Positions 44,925 to 59,900 of a DNA stretch of 64,000 bases are shown in pieces (within the stretch, counting starts at the first letter, position 1; the number at the start of each line of letters is the position of its first letter). Location: contig CP137683.1 in NCBI GenBank assembly GCA_037976565.1, positions 3,233,111-3,297,110 of the forward strand. The letters run 5' to 3'. The DNA comes from Mesocentrotus franciscanus (lineage: Eukaryota; Echinodermata; Echinoidea; Camarodonta; Strongylocentrotidae). The notes beneath the pieces are model-generated. The model had not been told where the DNA came from. It worked only from the letters and a program-made list of their open reading frames with translations, and did not search any database. Both the position numbers and the translations under genes were made by a program.

Positions 44925-47900
44925 CTGGTTAAGGGAACAATGACAGAAAAGAAATGCATTAAGCTCTGGATTATAGGCTACATGAGCACATGTATAGCTA
45001 ATCACCCTCCAGCTTCTACTCTGTATGGAGAATTTGCAACAAGAGAAATGGTTTGAGGTTTGGGTGGTGCCTCATATAGGTTGCAGGGTTGGCTTTGAGT
45101 TCATCCTGGGTAAGGGAACAATGAAAGGAAAGAAATGCTTTTAAGTTTTGGGGTGCAATGTATCGTGTAGATTACATGGTTATATTTGAATTGATCATAG
45201 TTTTGGGAACAATCTAAGAGCAATGAATACTTTAAACTCTGGGTGGTAACTGGTAATGGCTCATGTAGCTTTCATGGTAACCTTTAGCCACTCCTGGGTA
45301 AAAGAACAATGCCAGAACAGAAATGCTTACGAGCTCTTTGCAATGCCTCACATACATTCAGCTTCATTGTCACATTCTATCACCTTTTGGGAAAGGTATT
45401 ATACAATATAACTAATTCAATTATTACTACAATGAATTTTCCCTTGAAAGCTTTCATGACACCTAGAATACATGTACACAGTATCTTTATATTATGCATT
45501 TAGGGTTAAGTATATAGGGCTTCCTTCCTTTCAACTTTGTACAGGATTTTTCGATGGTATCACTGGAGAATGTGGAGCTCTTGCAGTTGGCTCTAAATGG
45601 CAGCATTCGGAGAGACATTTGTTGTAAAAAAAATGATATGGTCACTAATCCTGTTATTTGACAGATCATTATTGATGCTTGTTAGAGGTTCATTTAAGTC
45701 AAATAAAGTATAGAAGATGTCGTGTAAATTATTCTTTCTTAACAATCAGTAGACAAATTACCTGTTTTGGTAAGCTTTCATTTGCGTGCTGCAAGCTTCT
45801 TCAGACCTATGTCGTAGCTGGTGCTGTGCTGATGCAGTACAATGATATGGTAGAATGGGAACGTACATTGAATAAAGGTTGTATTGTCCTAAGTCTTTGT
45901 TCATGGATGTATCACGTTCAGTACACATATATGCAGCCTCTCTTATCCATCCGGTGGACTTGTTGCTGTCTCCTGAAAGTATGCTGCTTTTCTTCCAGTC
46001 TGTTGAACGTACCATCCCATTCTACCATATCGTCGTTCTGCATCAGCAACAGCGCCAGCTACGACATAGGTCTGAAGAAGCTTGCAGCACGCAAGCGGAA
46101 GCTTACCAAAACAGATACGTTTTCTACTGATTGTGAAGAACTAATTTTCAAGTTACATCACCAATCAGATGAACCTCTATGTCATTTAAGAAGATGATAT
46201 GATTATCAGATCTACAACTCTTATCAAAACACTGATATTCAGTGTAAATATACACTGATACTTTAGATTTGTCAAGAAGATATCTTCATCTCATTTTTTT
46301 TTAACACCACAACTATTCTTATGTACTACAATCAATCAAACTTCCAAACTATGATGCAGTGATAATGAGTCGTCAAAACCTTTTGATTTCATCAAAATAT
46401 CTGTAATACTATCTGTAGATGTGCATCTATCTATTAAATAATGTGCTATTCATACTGGTGTAGGGTCGGTGACATATTAACGGTAAGGATTACGGTAATG
46501 ATATAAGCGGTATGTAGATGTAGATGTAGAAGCGGTATCATTGAGTTATGCTAATGAGCCTTCAGTACAGATTTTCTGTAAAACCAGAAACCTTGGCACA
46601 CATGAAATGTGTGCAAAGTTGGCAAGTGGATCAAATTCTTGAAAGTTTCAGGCTGCAGAATAACTGAATTACAATTGACACCACACTGTACTTTGTCTAA
46701 TTACAAAAGTTTTTGGCTGTAAAAATGACAGTAATTTTCAAATCATGAAAGTTTCATGATACAAAAGTTTTGGGTTATGCAGTGAATTATCTAAATAGAT
46801 ATTTGTGACTTGACCTATATTTTCAGTATCCTCATGTATATGGCTTCTGCTTTAACATTTTATAACACAAATGCTAGCTTATGACATAAGGCAGCTTGTT
46901 TTGCTTCTGGTCTTCCATTCATCATCTTGTAAGGCTTCTGATGTGCAAAGCCAACGAAGACAGAATGACAAGGCATGACGTGTAAAAAGGTTTGTGTTTA
47001 ATGTAGTTTATGTATGTTCATGTACATGTACCATAAAACTTGCAGCTGGTATATGTACTGTATGTGGAATATAAGACATTTATATTTCCATGTAACATAC
47101 CAGTTTTTACTATTTAACCTGAACTTATTCCCTGGTGCATAAACTACACTGAGCTGATGTTAGAGTGTATTTATAACCCAATTATAAACTTCCAAACGAT
47201 ACCTGCTCCCAACCTGCATGCCTGACATAGCAATAGTCCTATGGAAAAAAATACACTGGGGTTCGGGCAAATTCACCCCCGAAATGCCAAAAAGAGCCCT
47301 CGAAAGTCATAAAAGAGCCCCCTAAAATTTTCATAGAGTTCAATGCAAAACAAATTGAAGAGGGTTATTTTCATGCAAGCAAACTTCAAAAGTAGCCCCC
47401 CCCAAAAAAAAAAAAAATTTTGTAACTATTTTATGCCCTGAATTTATTATAGTCCTAGCAATACATCTAGCTTCTACTTGATAACCTTTCACTTTAATAA
47501 AGCATAGGCCATTGCTATTTCTACTTTTCAGCCTATTTTTTCTCTTAAGAAATTTTGCATAATGTATTGAGCAAAAGGCTTGGAAAGCACTTACTAGGAC
47601 TCTATTAGCAGGGTTCTGAGTACTTCATGCAGAACAAAAAAATGATTTTCCGTTGATGGAGTTTCAAATTTCCATGATCATTATTTCAACTAATTTCTTG
47701 CCTATCATCCAGTGGATATACAGTTTGGACATGAGACAGAAAAAAAAGAAATTGATTACTTTTTTTTTGGGGGGGGGGGACAATGAACTTCCTATTTCCC
47801 CTGATTTGAGTGGTTTTTCTCTCAAATTCCCAGACTTTTCCCTGACTAGAAAACAAAGAAACCATTTTCAAGGTATTCCCTGATTTCAAGAATAGCTAGG

Positions 47901-50900
47901 GACCCTGATTAGTGTGAGTACAGACCCATACCGGCCAACCTTTCCCAACAAAAATGTTGAATATCTAAAGCAATATTAGGATAAGAGTCTATCATGTATA
48001 CTTTTCACACACAAAAAGAGACAAATCTAGGGTTCATTACATGAGCTTGAAGACCAATATACAGTGAAACCTGCTTTAGCGACCACCTGTATAGAAAGAC
48101 CACATTTTCTGTTTCCCTTAAAGTGTTTCTCATTGAAATGTGTACTAAAAAACCTTTACATAAAGACCACCTGCCTATAAAGACCACTTTTCTAGTCTCC
48201 CTTGAGTGGTCGTTATATACAGGTTTTACTGTAATAGGAGTCCTTCTTCCGAAATACGACTGATTGGTAGCCATGCAGACCAATGCTCCATGGTGTGAAG
48301 GGGTGTCCCTACCTTTCTGTCTAAGAATTGTGAATACAACTGCATATCTTCCTCCCAGTTGAGAGGCTTCTTGGGGAAGGTGGGCTTGTCCTCCCTATCG
48401 TCTACCGGTTGGGGTTCTGGTATCCTCAAGAGATGCATGGTGACGGGGGAGCCTACGTGGACTCGACTGGCCAAGTGACTGTCAAGAATAAAGATCATAA
48501 AGAATCATGTAAAGACAACCCTTTGTATAACATGTCCGATCGCATTAAGGTTTGGCAAGTGTAGTGAGATATTCTTGCAAAAGAAAACAAAAAACACAAC
48601 AGACAAGATGGAAAGGAAAACAAGAAGGTAGGGGAGATAAAGGGTAAGAAACGTACAGAGCAGACGAACACTCTTACAAAAAAAGTGGGGGGAAATGTCA
48701 AAGGAAAACACACGCAAAAAAAAAACGAAAATGGGAAAAATTAAAAGAAAAATACTGGTACATGTACGTGGAAAAGGGCTAATTACAAATTAATTGAAGT
48801 TATAAATGGAGGAAGCTACATTCAATGTACAGATTTTTTTTTTTTAACGGTAAAGAATATTTCCAAAAGAAGGGAAAAAAAGAATTTTACAGACATGAAA
48901 AAAAGCTCTTAAGTATCAATTGAAGAGTTGGGGTATTGTAAATTTAGGTGGAGGTAGGAAAATTATGCAAAGATGGTTTATTCAAAAATCAAAAAGTACC
49001 TGTATGGCTACTTGTACTACATGTACTTTATATCTACAGTGTAAAAGAGATGGAGGTATGAAGAGTACAGATGCAAAGATAGTTTACTGACCCGTCAGGT
49101 AGGAAGTATGACTGCCATGTATCAGGAATGCTGCCATACGAGTTGATGGTTCTCTCAATCCCTTTCACCATCACTTCATCCTCACCAACCCTCTGTGTGC
49201 GATCTTCAAGGCCTCTCTGTACAAGGGAGAAAAAAACATCAAAAGAATGGTTGATTCGCTGAATTCTATTGGTAGTTTTATTTGGTAAGGTTAAGTTGTA
49301 TTCACTGATTAGGTCCATAGCAAATAAGGAACAGTGTAATCATTCAGACAAATATACACACATACACACAAGAACTTGACAAGGATGATGATGATGATGA
49401 TGATGACAATAATGATGATGATAATGAAGATGATGATGGCGACGATGATGGCGATGATGATGAATACAGTGGCAAGAACTTGTCCATGCCTTCCCAATAC
49501 CATCTCATATATAATAACAATAATAATAATAATAATAACAATAATAATAGTGGGTTCTTGTATAGCACTCATGTCTGTTAGACTTGCAGGGGTCTTGTTA
49601 ATTATTTTTGAAGGAGGTAATTTGAATTTTATAGGAGGTACCATCACTGCGAGGGAGCGAAGCGACCAAGCCCGAGGGAGCGAAGCGACCAAGCCCGAGG
49701 GAGCGAAGCGACCGAGGGGGGGAGGGTGTGGGAGGGGGGTGTCCCCCATCCCACGGTAGGGACCTTTTGGGATTTTCCACTTGAAATCGTGCAATCTGGT
49801 GCATACCTAAGAAGAAAATTTGTAGTTATCTTTCCTACCTTGTATTACACATATATTGTAATAAACACACATATTGTTCATGTTTAATATTACATGAACA
49901 ATCATAACTCATAAGAAAACTTATTAAGTTGATAATTATTTATCACTTTGTACCATTACTTTGTAATTTTTAATTAAACTGAGATGCACATACTCAATCT
50001 TTCTACATCATGATTTGTTGAATACATGTACAGTATTTAAATAATGGGCAGCAGAGGCTAGATTTTGATTTTTTTTTTACTTGTGACTTTTATTTGGCTC
50101 CCCATATAAATTCTCATTTAATTATTATTTTTTTGACATGAAATTATTGAATACATTTAAGAATTTACTTCAGTTCCTGTTCATTTTATAATGTTATATC
50201 ACTGTTTTTCCTGACAAAGTGAAGACACTGTATATTTGTTTATTCAACTTTTTTAAGGAAATAAATGAAAATATAATAAATGAATTAACCGATTGGCTTC
50301 TATTTTAGTCTATCGGAAGTTAGTTTTGAATATTCGCGGAGCGCGAGGCTGCATATATCATGCGAGCTAGCTGCGGGGGTCCGCCGGGGACGGCCGTGGC
50401 CGGCCTAAACTCAGCCGAGTTCAAAACTCTGTTGCCGATTTGCGCATCTCAGAATCTAAAGTACGTTGTCTCTAGACATTGCACGCACGTGTATAGGCCC
50501 CGGTTTCCGTGATCTTCAAATATCAAATCGGCAACGGATAGTTTGGTTACAGCGAGCTAGCTTCAGTTTTGTTATGATCAGTGTGTATATTTTGTGCAGT
50601 GCATCGTCTTCTCGCGTGCACATCGGGATCGCAATGGGGTAGGGACGGGCGGGCTTACGCGCGCTGTGGGGGAGAACTGCGATGTAACGTAATTAGATAG
50701 ATAGGTCTAGGTAAGTACGGACGACGCCGTTCGGATCGTAAGGGATTTCGTCGACCGCGGCCGTGTATGTGCGGCACTAATTATATCTTGGACGAAATTA
50801 AGGAAATTTTGGATTAGCATTGATTTAGATCTACTTTCTGTGATTTTTGCAAGGTTTATTATAGGAATTATAGCCGGTAAGAAACAAGTGAATAGGCGGC

Positions 50901-53900
50901 AAGTTTTACCGGTTACCGGCTTTAAACGACAGCCCTGGACTTGACACTCCTGCCGCTTTACAATTGTTACCCTGGCTTGACACTGATTACAAAGCATCAT
51001 AAAACGTATTCTCACTTAAGTATGGAGAAGTCACGAAAGTAACGAAAGATGGACAAGAAAATTACTAGTGATTTAAAAAGAGATGACAATAAATAGCAAA
51101 AGCTGGATGGAAATGGCATGCTTCTATGACTCTAAGGAAACAGGAAAGGTTAACCGCCTGTAGAGTCTTTGCGGCTTGTTTACATCGTGGCAGCGAAACA
51201 ACCAAACCTCATCTCATTTCAAACGTCACTCAATAGCTTCTGAAATAACCAGGGGCCTAGCACACACCCTTTCATCTCTAGTTGTCTTCTCACTCTTGCT
51301 AACTAGCTAGACTCATTCAGACAAGCAAACAATACCGGTACTACCTTGTAAACTTTCATATGATAACTTTGTAGTTACATGTTTTTGTATAGGATTATTT
51401 TTTTGTTGTCTTGTCTGAACAACATAAAACAAAATGTCAAATATTTAAACAAAAATTAAAGTAAAATGGAGATTAATCACTGTTCTGAACAAAAGCCCAA
51501 ATTCCAAATGAAGAATCCATCACCCATGCCTGTGAACATATCGCATAACTGTGTAAATGGGCCAGACTTCCATTTATCATATTCATGAGTGCTGTAATTT
51601 TGTACACCTGAACAATATGCACATGGTCATGTACAGGTGGAGGCCTACAATGTACATAAGCTTTCAGTTTCACATATATATATTTAAAGATACTATGTCC
51701 CTTTGCAGCCAACATCAAATTCTGTTGAACTTTGCAGGAATTATGAATATGTCATGTATGTCCTATCTGTGAAATTTAAACGTTAGCAGTGTCCTAATAT
51801 TCAAATTATGCAAGGAAACCCGTTTACTTGCTAGACTTCACTGTCAGACACTATTGAGTGACTGACTGGCTTTTTTCATCTTTGGTAATAACATACATAA
51901 TGAGCTGTAAAGCATTTGTCTACATCAATAACCCACTTCTTGTAATGGCCAAAATTAAACTGATTGAATCTTTGCGCAGCATAAAACGTACGACCATTCG
52001 GTACAATGGTCTGAAAAATCAGACTATTACTTACTGGCTCTATAGCTCCTAAGTCGATTCGACAACTAATAGTCGTTATTTTCCCACTTAAAGACCTTTT
52101 CAAGCCCCCTTTTTTTAGGGAAGTTCTAAATTAGTATTGTCTTTCAAATGCCGTTGGAATTTAACCTTTTCATTTTTTTGGCCTGCAAATGGGATATAGT
52201 ACCTTTAAACAAAACTACTTTCAAATAAAATTATCCTTTTGTTCCTTTAGCATATTCTTATCCCATGCCTACACCCTTTCTCTACCCTTCTGCATACGCT
52301 TCTTTGTTTAACAGGGTTTATTTGTGCAAAAGGGGCTCTATTGGTGGCTTGTTTTTCGATGCAGAGACTCCCTGAATTTAATCAGACATCAACACTCCTG
52401 TTAACCCTCTGTATTTCATGTCACAGTGACCCAATAAGAGAGGGTGCCACTCAATATTATAGCACCGCACCGCTCTAAACACAAGTGGATCGCCGTGTTG
52501 TTCATGCCTTTGATGGCCTGGGCGTGTAAGAGGAAATCATTAAGCTAAATGGAAACCTGTCCAATGCTACATGTTTGATATGATAACTCGGGCTGGCTGT
52601 GCCCACGATTGTGATAAACGTTTTTATTTAAAAAAACAACAAAACAAAAAAAACATATTTTTGTTGTTTTATACATATTTTCTTGTTTAAAACGTCTTGT
52701 TTAAAATCGCTAGAACACTAAGATAACTTTTCAGAAGGCCCAAGAGGAGAGAGACAATGTGGAGAAAGATTTTACTTCACTGCTATTTAAACAAGCCAAG
52801 ACAAAGCATAGCATCCCCTCGCCGGGTACAAATGGGCTATATTTAGCAATTAAGATGACAGAAATCAGGCAAAAATAACAAACAAGCAATCTGTCCCTAA
52901 TAATCTTATTATACAAGTGTGATTTTTCTTTCATTCAACCAGATGTCCTGTAGTTTGTGTAGGGTGATGTGCTTGGGGTATTCACGGTCTTTTATTGGCC
53001 ATAAAGTACCCTCTAATTAGGATTTAATGAGTTTAGACCCTGGGTAATTTCGTGTGCCATCTTTCCTTGAATGATTGGCAATAATGTGTGGATCTCAGGT
53101 CATGGATTGATGGCTTATTTGTAGTCTAAGGTCATGAGTCTTCATTGTGAAAGAGAAAATTGTTTATTCTCGTGCAGTGTTTATGAATATTGAGCTACAT
53201 GTACATGAATAAACTGATTTTTTAAATGATGTATGAGTACTATATTTGCATATGCATTTGATGATTATATTATAATAACCACAATTATTATCATAATCAT
53301 CACATACACTGTACATGCTGAAGACTTGATTAATCTAACAAACAAAAACTAGTGTTCTCCTTTTTTCCCCGTTAAAACCTATTTTCATATATACTGCTCT
53401 TTATTAATTGAACACGTTTACTTTTATACGGTGTGGTTATTAAATTTTGTGTTATATAAAATTCTGATTAATCTTACTAAATTTAGAAAATCTTTAATAG
53501 ATTTAATCATAACTTTGTAAATACAATAATTAATCGCAAAGTTATTTTCATATACAATATGTTGAATGCATTTTGCCCACACAAAGTTTTGTCTACTTAA
53601 TATATTTTTTATCAATAAAACCTCTACACCAAGGACACCTACAAAACACAATCAATATTAATAGCTATTAAAGATGTACAAGTTAATCTAGTATATAGAT
53701 CTGTGTAATTATTTTCCTTCATAATGCATTGCAAAATAATACAATACTGTCCGTAGGCAAAAGCTGACACAGGAGATATAGAAAATTAGAAATGCATGCA
53801 CCCCGAGCTCTACCATTGGTGACAAAAAGTTGACAGTGTTTATTTCACCGCCCTTTTGTACACCGTGACGTCCGTCGACCAAAGCCTTGCGATCGACTTC

Positions 53901-56900
53901 CCTGAAAAACAGGCCTTTCTTGTATTGATCTGTACAAGAAACTCTTTTCATGGCTCTGTGACGCGCACAGGGTAGAATCCAGATGCAGAATATTCCTGAG
54001 GGGTAAACCATCTGACCACTAGAGTAAATTAATGCAGAGGGATGCCATCCACACCTGATACAGTCTAGACTCTAGACAGACTGACTGTGGCATCGTATGG
54101 CCACCTTCAGGAACATAGATTACAACAAAAGAATACACAGTAGTTGCAGTGGAAAAAGACATGGGCAAGAACAGCAAGCTACATGTACAATGTACATGTA
54201 TCTCTCAAGAGCTCTAAATGAGCTCTTAACAAAACAAGCTATTAAAATGGCAAAAATTGAATCACAATTCTCTACAAGTCAAAAAAGCTTGTAACAAAGG
54301 GCAATTTTACACTATTTGACAATACCGGTATATTACTCTTCACTTCCCTTTTATATTTTTCACTGCAAGTTTTTCTCCTGTACTTGGTGTAACTTTAAGC
54401 TGCTCTGTTGAGTCTGTCTAGACTTGTAGCATTACATATCAGGTGTAGATGGCACCCCTCCACATTCACTTACACTGGTGTTCAGGTGTAGTGCCCCTCA
54501 GGGATACATGTTTTATACAGCTAAATACAGTATATTTCTCCAAGTTTTAGAAATGATTCATATTAATGTAAAACAGAATTTTAAAAGATTTTCTTTAGAA
54601 TATTAGGGCATTTATAATCCTTTAAAAAAATTATGCTGCATAGTATGTCCTTTGCCTATTAATTGAGAGCACCAGCAGAGCTATCATTTTCAGATAGTGT
54701 AAGTCTCTACTCCTATGTAGTCACGTAGCTGTAGTAACTTTAACTGTGGCAATAAGCTGCGATGTTGAGGCTGTCTAGACTTGAAGAAAAGGGCACTCAA
54801 CTCATATACTTTACTTTAAAGACCCAGTCTGAAGTGAAAAATTAAATAGATGAATTATATATCAAAGGAAAGCTTACAAGCCATAGATTACAACAATACC
54901 AATTATATGCTACTTTAGTGCCTGTCAAACGAGTAAAAGCTCTCTGAAAACTCGAAGTCTAATGCTGTGAAAGTCGGGAGTTGTTGACCTAAAAAACTAG
55001 CTATCGAATTGATGACATCACCATATGTGGAGTACGCATATTCACAATGACTTTGCATTAATTAAGCACGGCTCATCCCCTCAGCTATATACATGTAGGC
55101 GTGCACATATGGTATCGTCACTGTAACTGCGGCAAATTTGACCCATATTGACCTGTAATTTGGAGAGGTGCGGGGGAAAAGGTTTTAATTCGCTTTTGTG
55201 CAATACTGAAAGGGAAAATATTTTGAATTCCTTTATATTTGTATTCTGTTTATTCAGCTTTCCATTAATAAAAAAATGTATTTTCATCGGATAGGGTCTT
55301 TAACATAGAATCAACACCTTTCTGTCTCCGAGAAAGAAAACAAAAAGCTCTGAAGTCTCAATGAAATGAAATTGTGAATTTTATATTTTCTCTCACAAGT
55401 CGAAAAGGAACATTCACGAAAAAGAGGGTGTTTACAGTCTGAAAAGGATTTAGATCCCAACAGCTCTATTTTTCAAGCACTCAGGAAAGGAAAGGAGGTA
55501 TGAAATATGATTTCTTATTTTAAAAAAAAAGTTTTTGACAGAAAATCTGATAAAGGGTTCCATGAATAGAATTTTTTTCTAAAATTTGAGAAATATACTG
55601 TATTCAGTTGTAGAATATTCCTCAGGGACATACTGTAACCCCCGACCACTAGTACAAATGAATGTGGAGGGTTGCCATTCACACCCGATATGTAAAATGC
55701 CACAATTCTAGACAGCCTCAACAGAGCAGCTTGCGGCCACAGTTCAACTTACATTTAAGAGACTACACAGGATTAGAGTCTTGCAGTGAAAAAAATATAT
55801 GCGATTGAAAGTTAATTTACATCTAGGTAACTCTAAAAGAGCAAACAAACAAAAAAACACCAATCTCTTAATAGACATTTAAGAATGCAATCACACTTTG
55901 TGAAATATATAAAAGTAATGTAATCTCTCTAACTGTCAAGGATTGCAGTATTGTAAAGGAAACATGTACTGTATTTCTGTGTCTCTTTTTTCTTCTATCT
56001 TTTTCTTTGGGTTTGTTTAACTTTGCTTCAATCTGCTTCTTTTGCCTGTTTGTTGTTGACTTTTTTAGAAGACATCTTGTAAATCTCTAGGTTTTTTAAA
56101 GGGAGATTATTAAATCCTACACAGATTATCCAGGGTTGTCTATTTGTCCAGTATGAAAGATCTAGATCATTGATCTGACAATAAATGTGATGGGGCAATG
56201 GGAATAGTCTGAAGCCTACATCATCTAATATGATAGTATAAAGTAATTAGATTGTCATAACAAATTAGAGCATGCGGACTAGACACTTTTTAAAGCTTAA
56301 TACACACATACATGTACATGTATATCTCTCTTAACTGTACACATGAGCAGTCAACTTTGTGCAGATATTAACCACTTGAAGACTTGTCCTACTTCCATTT
56401 CTTTTTGAATAAAAGATAACATCTGGAGCAAATGGGTCTCTAAATCAGAGTTGGAACCCACCCTCCAAAAAATGAATATATGAATAAAACAGGGGGCTCA
56501 GGCGTACAGACCAAGAAATTTAAATCTTCCAGACTCCCGGAGAAAAATGTCAGTGTGGAGCACTCTCGTTAATTCTGTAATAGAGAAATAACACTCTTCC
56601 GGCCCTCGACAGACAATTTATTCCATGCATGGACTTTAATATGCAGTCTGATATGGGATGGATTACACTGATTTTGTGTGCCATATTATGGCATGTGAAA
56701 TGAAGTCGATGCCGCTGATATCCATTATCGATTGTATGAGAGTTCACAGAGAATCCAGGCTACATATATCGCTAACTAGTTTGTCTGCCTTTTATATTCC
56801 TCTTCTAGTCTTGCAGGGGCTAGGTGTCTACCGTATGTTTATTTACAGCTCTATCAAGTGAAGCCTGCACTGGGAGCAATATTGCATTGTTACAAGCTTC

Positions 56901-59900
56901 TAGATACTTTATGAGAGCTGTATACTGTCAGAGCAACATACACTTGTTGATCCTACATGTTCCAAGCATGAAGAACTTAAAAAAGAGAAATGCCAAGGAC
57001 AAAATGTCCCTGATGGTGAAATACATAATCAATGAAAAATGTCAACCTCCAGAAATATTTTGCACCTGGTCATAACAAATCCTCTGCCTTGTCTGCTCTA
57101 ATCCAATTTCAAAACAGACGCGCAAAAAGCTTCTAGCGTGAACACTGCGGTTGTACAGTCTTGTACTTGAAATGACACCCAAGAAGACTATTTTCATATC
57201 ACAAGTAGATTTCCAAAGTGACATGCCTGGGGCTACTAGCCCAACTGTTTACACAATTAATGAGAAAATCTGATGCACGACATGCAAAAAGTATCTTGAT
57301 GGATTGAATGGACCTTGGGAAGCGCTTGTCAAACTGATCGATCTAATCGCCCCAGGCAACTGGGTTCAGTTTCATTTGTGTATGTATATGAATACAATGA
57401 ACATGAAATCAGTTGTAGTAGGCTGTTCAAGCTGCAGAACGGAAAGCAGAGCAGTTGCCTTCTCTAGAGTCTTGTTTGCAATGGCATACATGTACATCTT
57501 AGCAAATTTCAACCTATGATAATTTAATTAAGATAATACCTTCTTAAAACTGGGCCACATACACTGTACAGAGAGTTACTTTCATGTATGCTGTATTTGT
57601 TAAACGAAAAGATGTAACTGGGAAGAATTTCTTTTTCTCTCTCTCTCTCTCTCTCTCTCTAATTCCTTTCCAAAATTGAATGATCAACATTTCATTGATA
57701 ATTAAAAGCTACACATTGAAACTTGGCCAATATTTCTTCAATGCTTTCAAGATCAATTTGTAACATGCATTTATAAAAGAAATATTTCTACTCCATTTTT
57801 TTGTTGCTTTAAAATGTTGTCAATATGCATATGCGTACAGGTAGAATCTATAAAATCAAAACTTTGACCCTGGGACAAATGCTACACCAAGTTAACCACG
57901 CTTTAATCCTAACCCTAAACCAAAAACCCGCTGGCTATCCTAACCCAAACCTTACATCTTTCACAAAATATAGCCTGAAGCAATTGTCACCAGAGAAAAT
58001 TTCAGGTCTCCATGCATCCTGTAGAATGTGTTCACATCTAAAGTAGATTGGAGTGTTTTCTTTCCTCTGAATGGATATAGTGACAAAGAAAAAGTCCTAA
58101 GTGGATCGAGCTGGGGGTGGATTTGCTCAGCAATACTGATAAATCACAGTGTTACAGTATCGTCTTTCATTTTTCAGTGAATGTCACATTTGTAGAGCAG
58201 GAAATCTTGACTTTCTAATCTTATTTTCTAAAAAAGAAACAAATTGGGTATTTGAGATAGGTTTCTTCCTGATAGATCTATTTTAGGCCTAATCTCAACA
58301 CAAAAATCATGAATTCAAACTCATAGCAGGACTCTCGAAAGCCTGTTCATGGCAAATAATAACAAACCAAGTTGTTTAGTACATGTAAGGGTTAAGGATT
58401 TTCATCCAGGCGGCTCGTGACCTTTAACCTTCTTCTATCACTTGAGCTGTACAGTTTTTTAGCAGTAAACCTTCCGACTTTAATGATAAAACCTATGAAT
58501 AAATCACCTAATTCTACGAGGAATGAAATATTGGACTCATCCCTGGAATTCTGTCATTTTTTGCAATCTGTGAAAAAGTGCAGCACTTTCAACCTTTTGA
58601 AATGAAAAGCTGGAAATGGGCAAGTCAAAGCAAATCATTCATTCACTTATATGTCTTGTAATCCTCCTTTCTGGGTTGTCTTGGCATTGGGTTTTAAACT
58701 GTATTCAGCAGGAAAGTGCATTCTATCCCATTCAAACAGCATACAAATATACATGTATCACCACAATATAGTGCAAACTCATCTATCATTAGGGACAATT
58801 CTTTGTTGTATGCACCTGTTTTATGATCACGTTTTGTGATCACATAAAATGTATATTTGTCATTGTACACTTCTTTACACTTCTTTGTTATGTATAATTC
58901 TGCTTTGACAGGATCTTTATTATTGTTCAATCAATGGAAAAAGAATTTCTGTTGTATGACAGATGAATCAATAAAGTAAATTCCATTCATTTCTATAGAA
59001 TGTTTATCGCTACATTGTCCTTTTTACTGCCATGGCAGATGTTCATACATCATACAGCCTCATGCAGCCTACATGTACAGGTACACGGGGTTGGATTTAG
59101 AGTGTGGAGTTTATTCACATTATAACATAAAATCTAACATATTTTATAATGAAGAGCCCTATCAACATCTGTATAATATTGAAAGCATAATAGTTAATTT
59201 ATGAGCGTGTACAGTCTTGGAATTTCAAGATCATTTGTGTATGTACACACAAAAACAATTACACTTAATTAACAGATTATATCTTAATATTTTGAGGGAA
59301 AGATTAATTCTTGTAGAATATGTTAATCATGATGAGACATTTACAAGTGTATTAGGACTACATGAGTATAACCTACATGTACAAGTATGTGAATATTACA
59401 ATATTGTTATTAAATCTTATGATTATCTATCTATAAAACATTCATCATTGCATTTATTAAAGTAGATTCACATGCATATATATGTAAAGCTGGAAACCTT
59501 ACAACATGTTACACATCTTTAGAGTTTTTACACAATAAATATATTCAAAGATAAAAGGAGAGAGACAGAAAGACAACGAGAGAGAAAAGGGAACGAGAGA
59601 GAAAAGGGAACGAGAGAGAAAAGGGAGGGAGAGAGAGACAGAGAGAAAGAGAAAGAAATGGGCATGATGTGAAACAAGTATCCCTCTATTGCCATCATTA
59701 GAATCTACAACCCTCCATGAGATTACGCACATTTGCCTACAATCAAATTGCAAATTGGCAACATCTATAATACCCTTTTTATAAGGATTGTACTTTGCAT
59801 TAAGAAGGCCCATTAATTTGTTGATTTTAATAACATCCAATGATAAAAATGCTCTTTTTTAAAGACCAATTACATGTACTTGCTGATTACACTGGTAAAG

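Noticed and set aside
45679..46197. 172-codon plus-strand frame
   Set aside because: Lies across an inverted-repeat element; the reading frame has no family motif and changes meaning between the arms.
49092..49216. GTAAAC at 49087-49082 as the CATIP donor
   Set aside because: Joining there breaks the frame; GTCAGT four bases upstream restores LPDG-HLASRV seen in the family.
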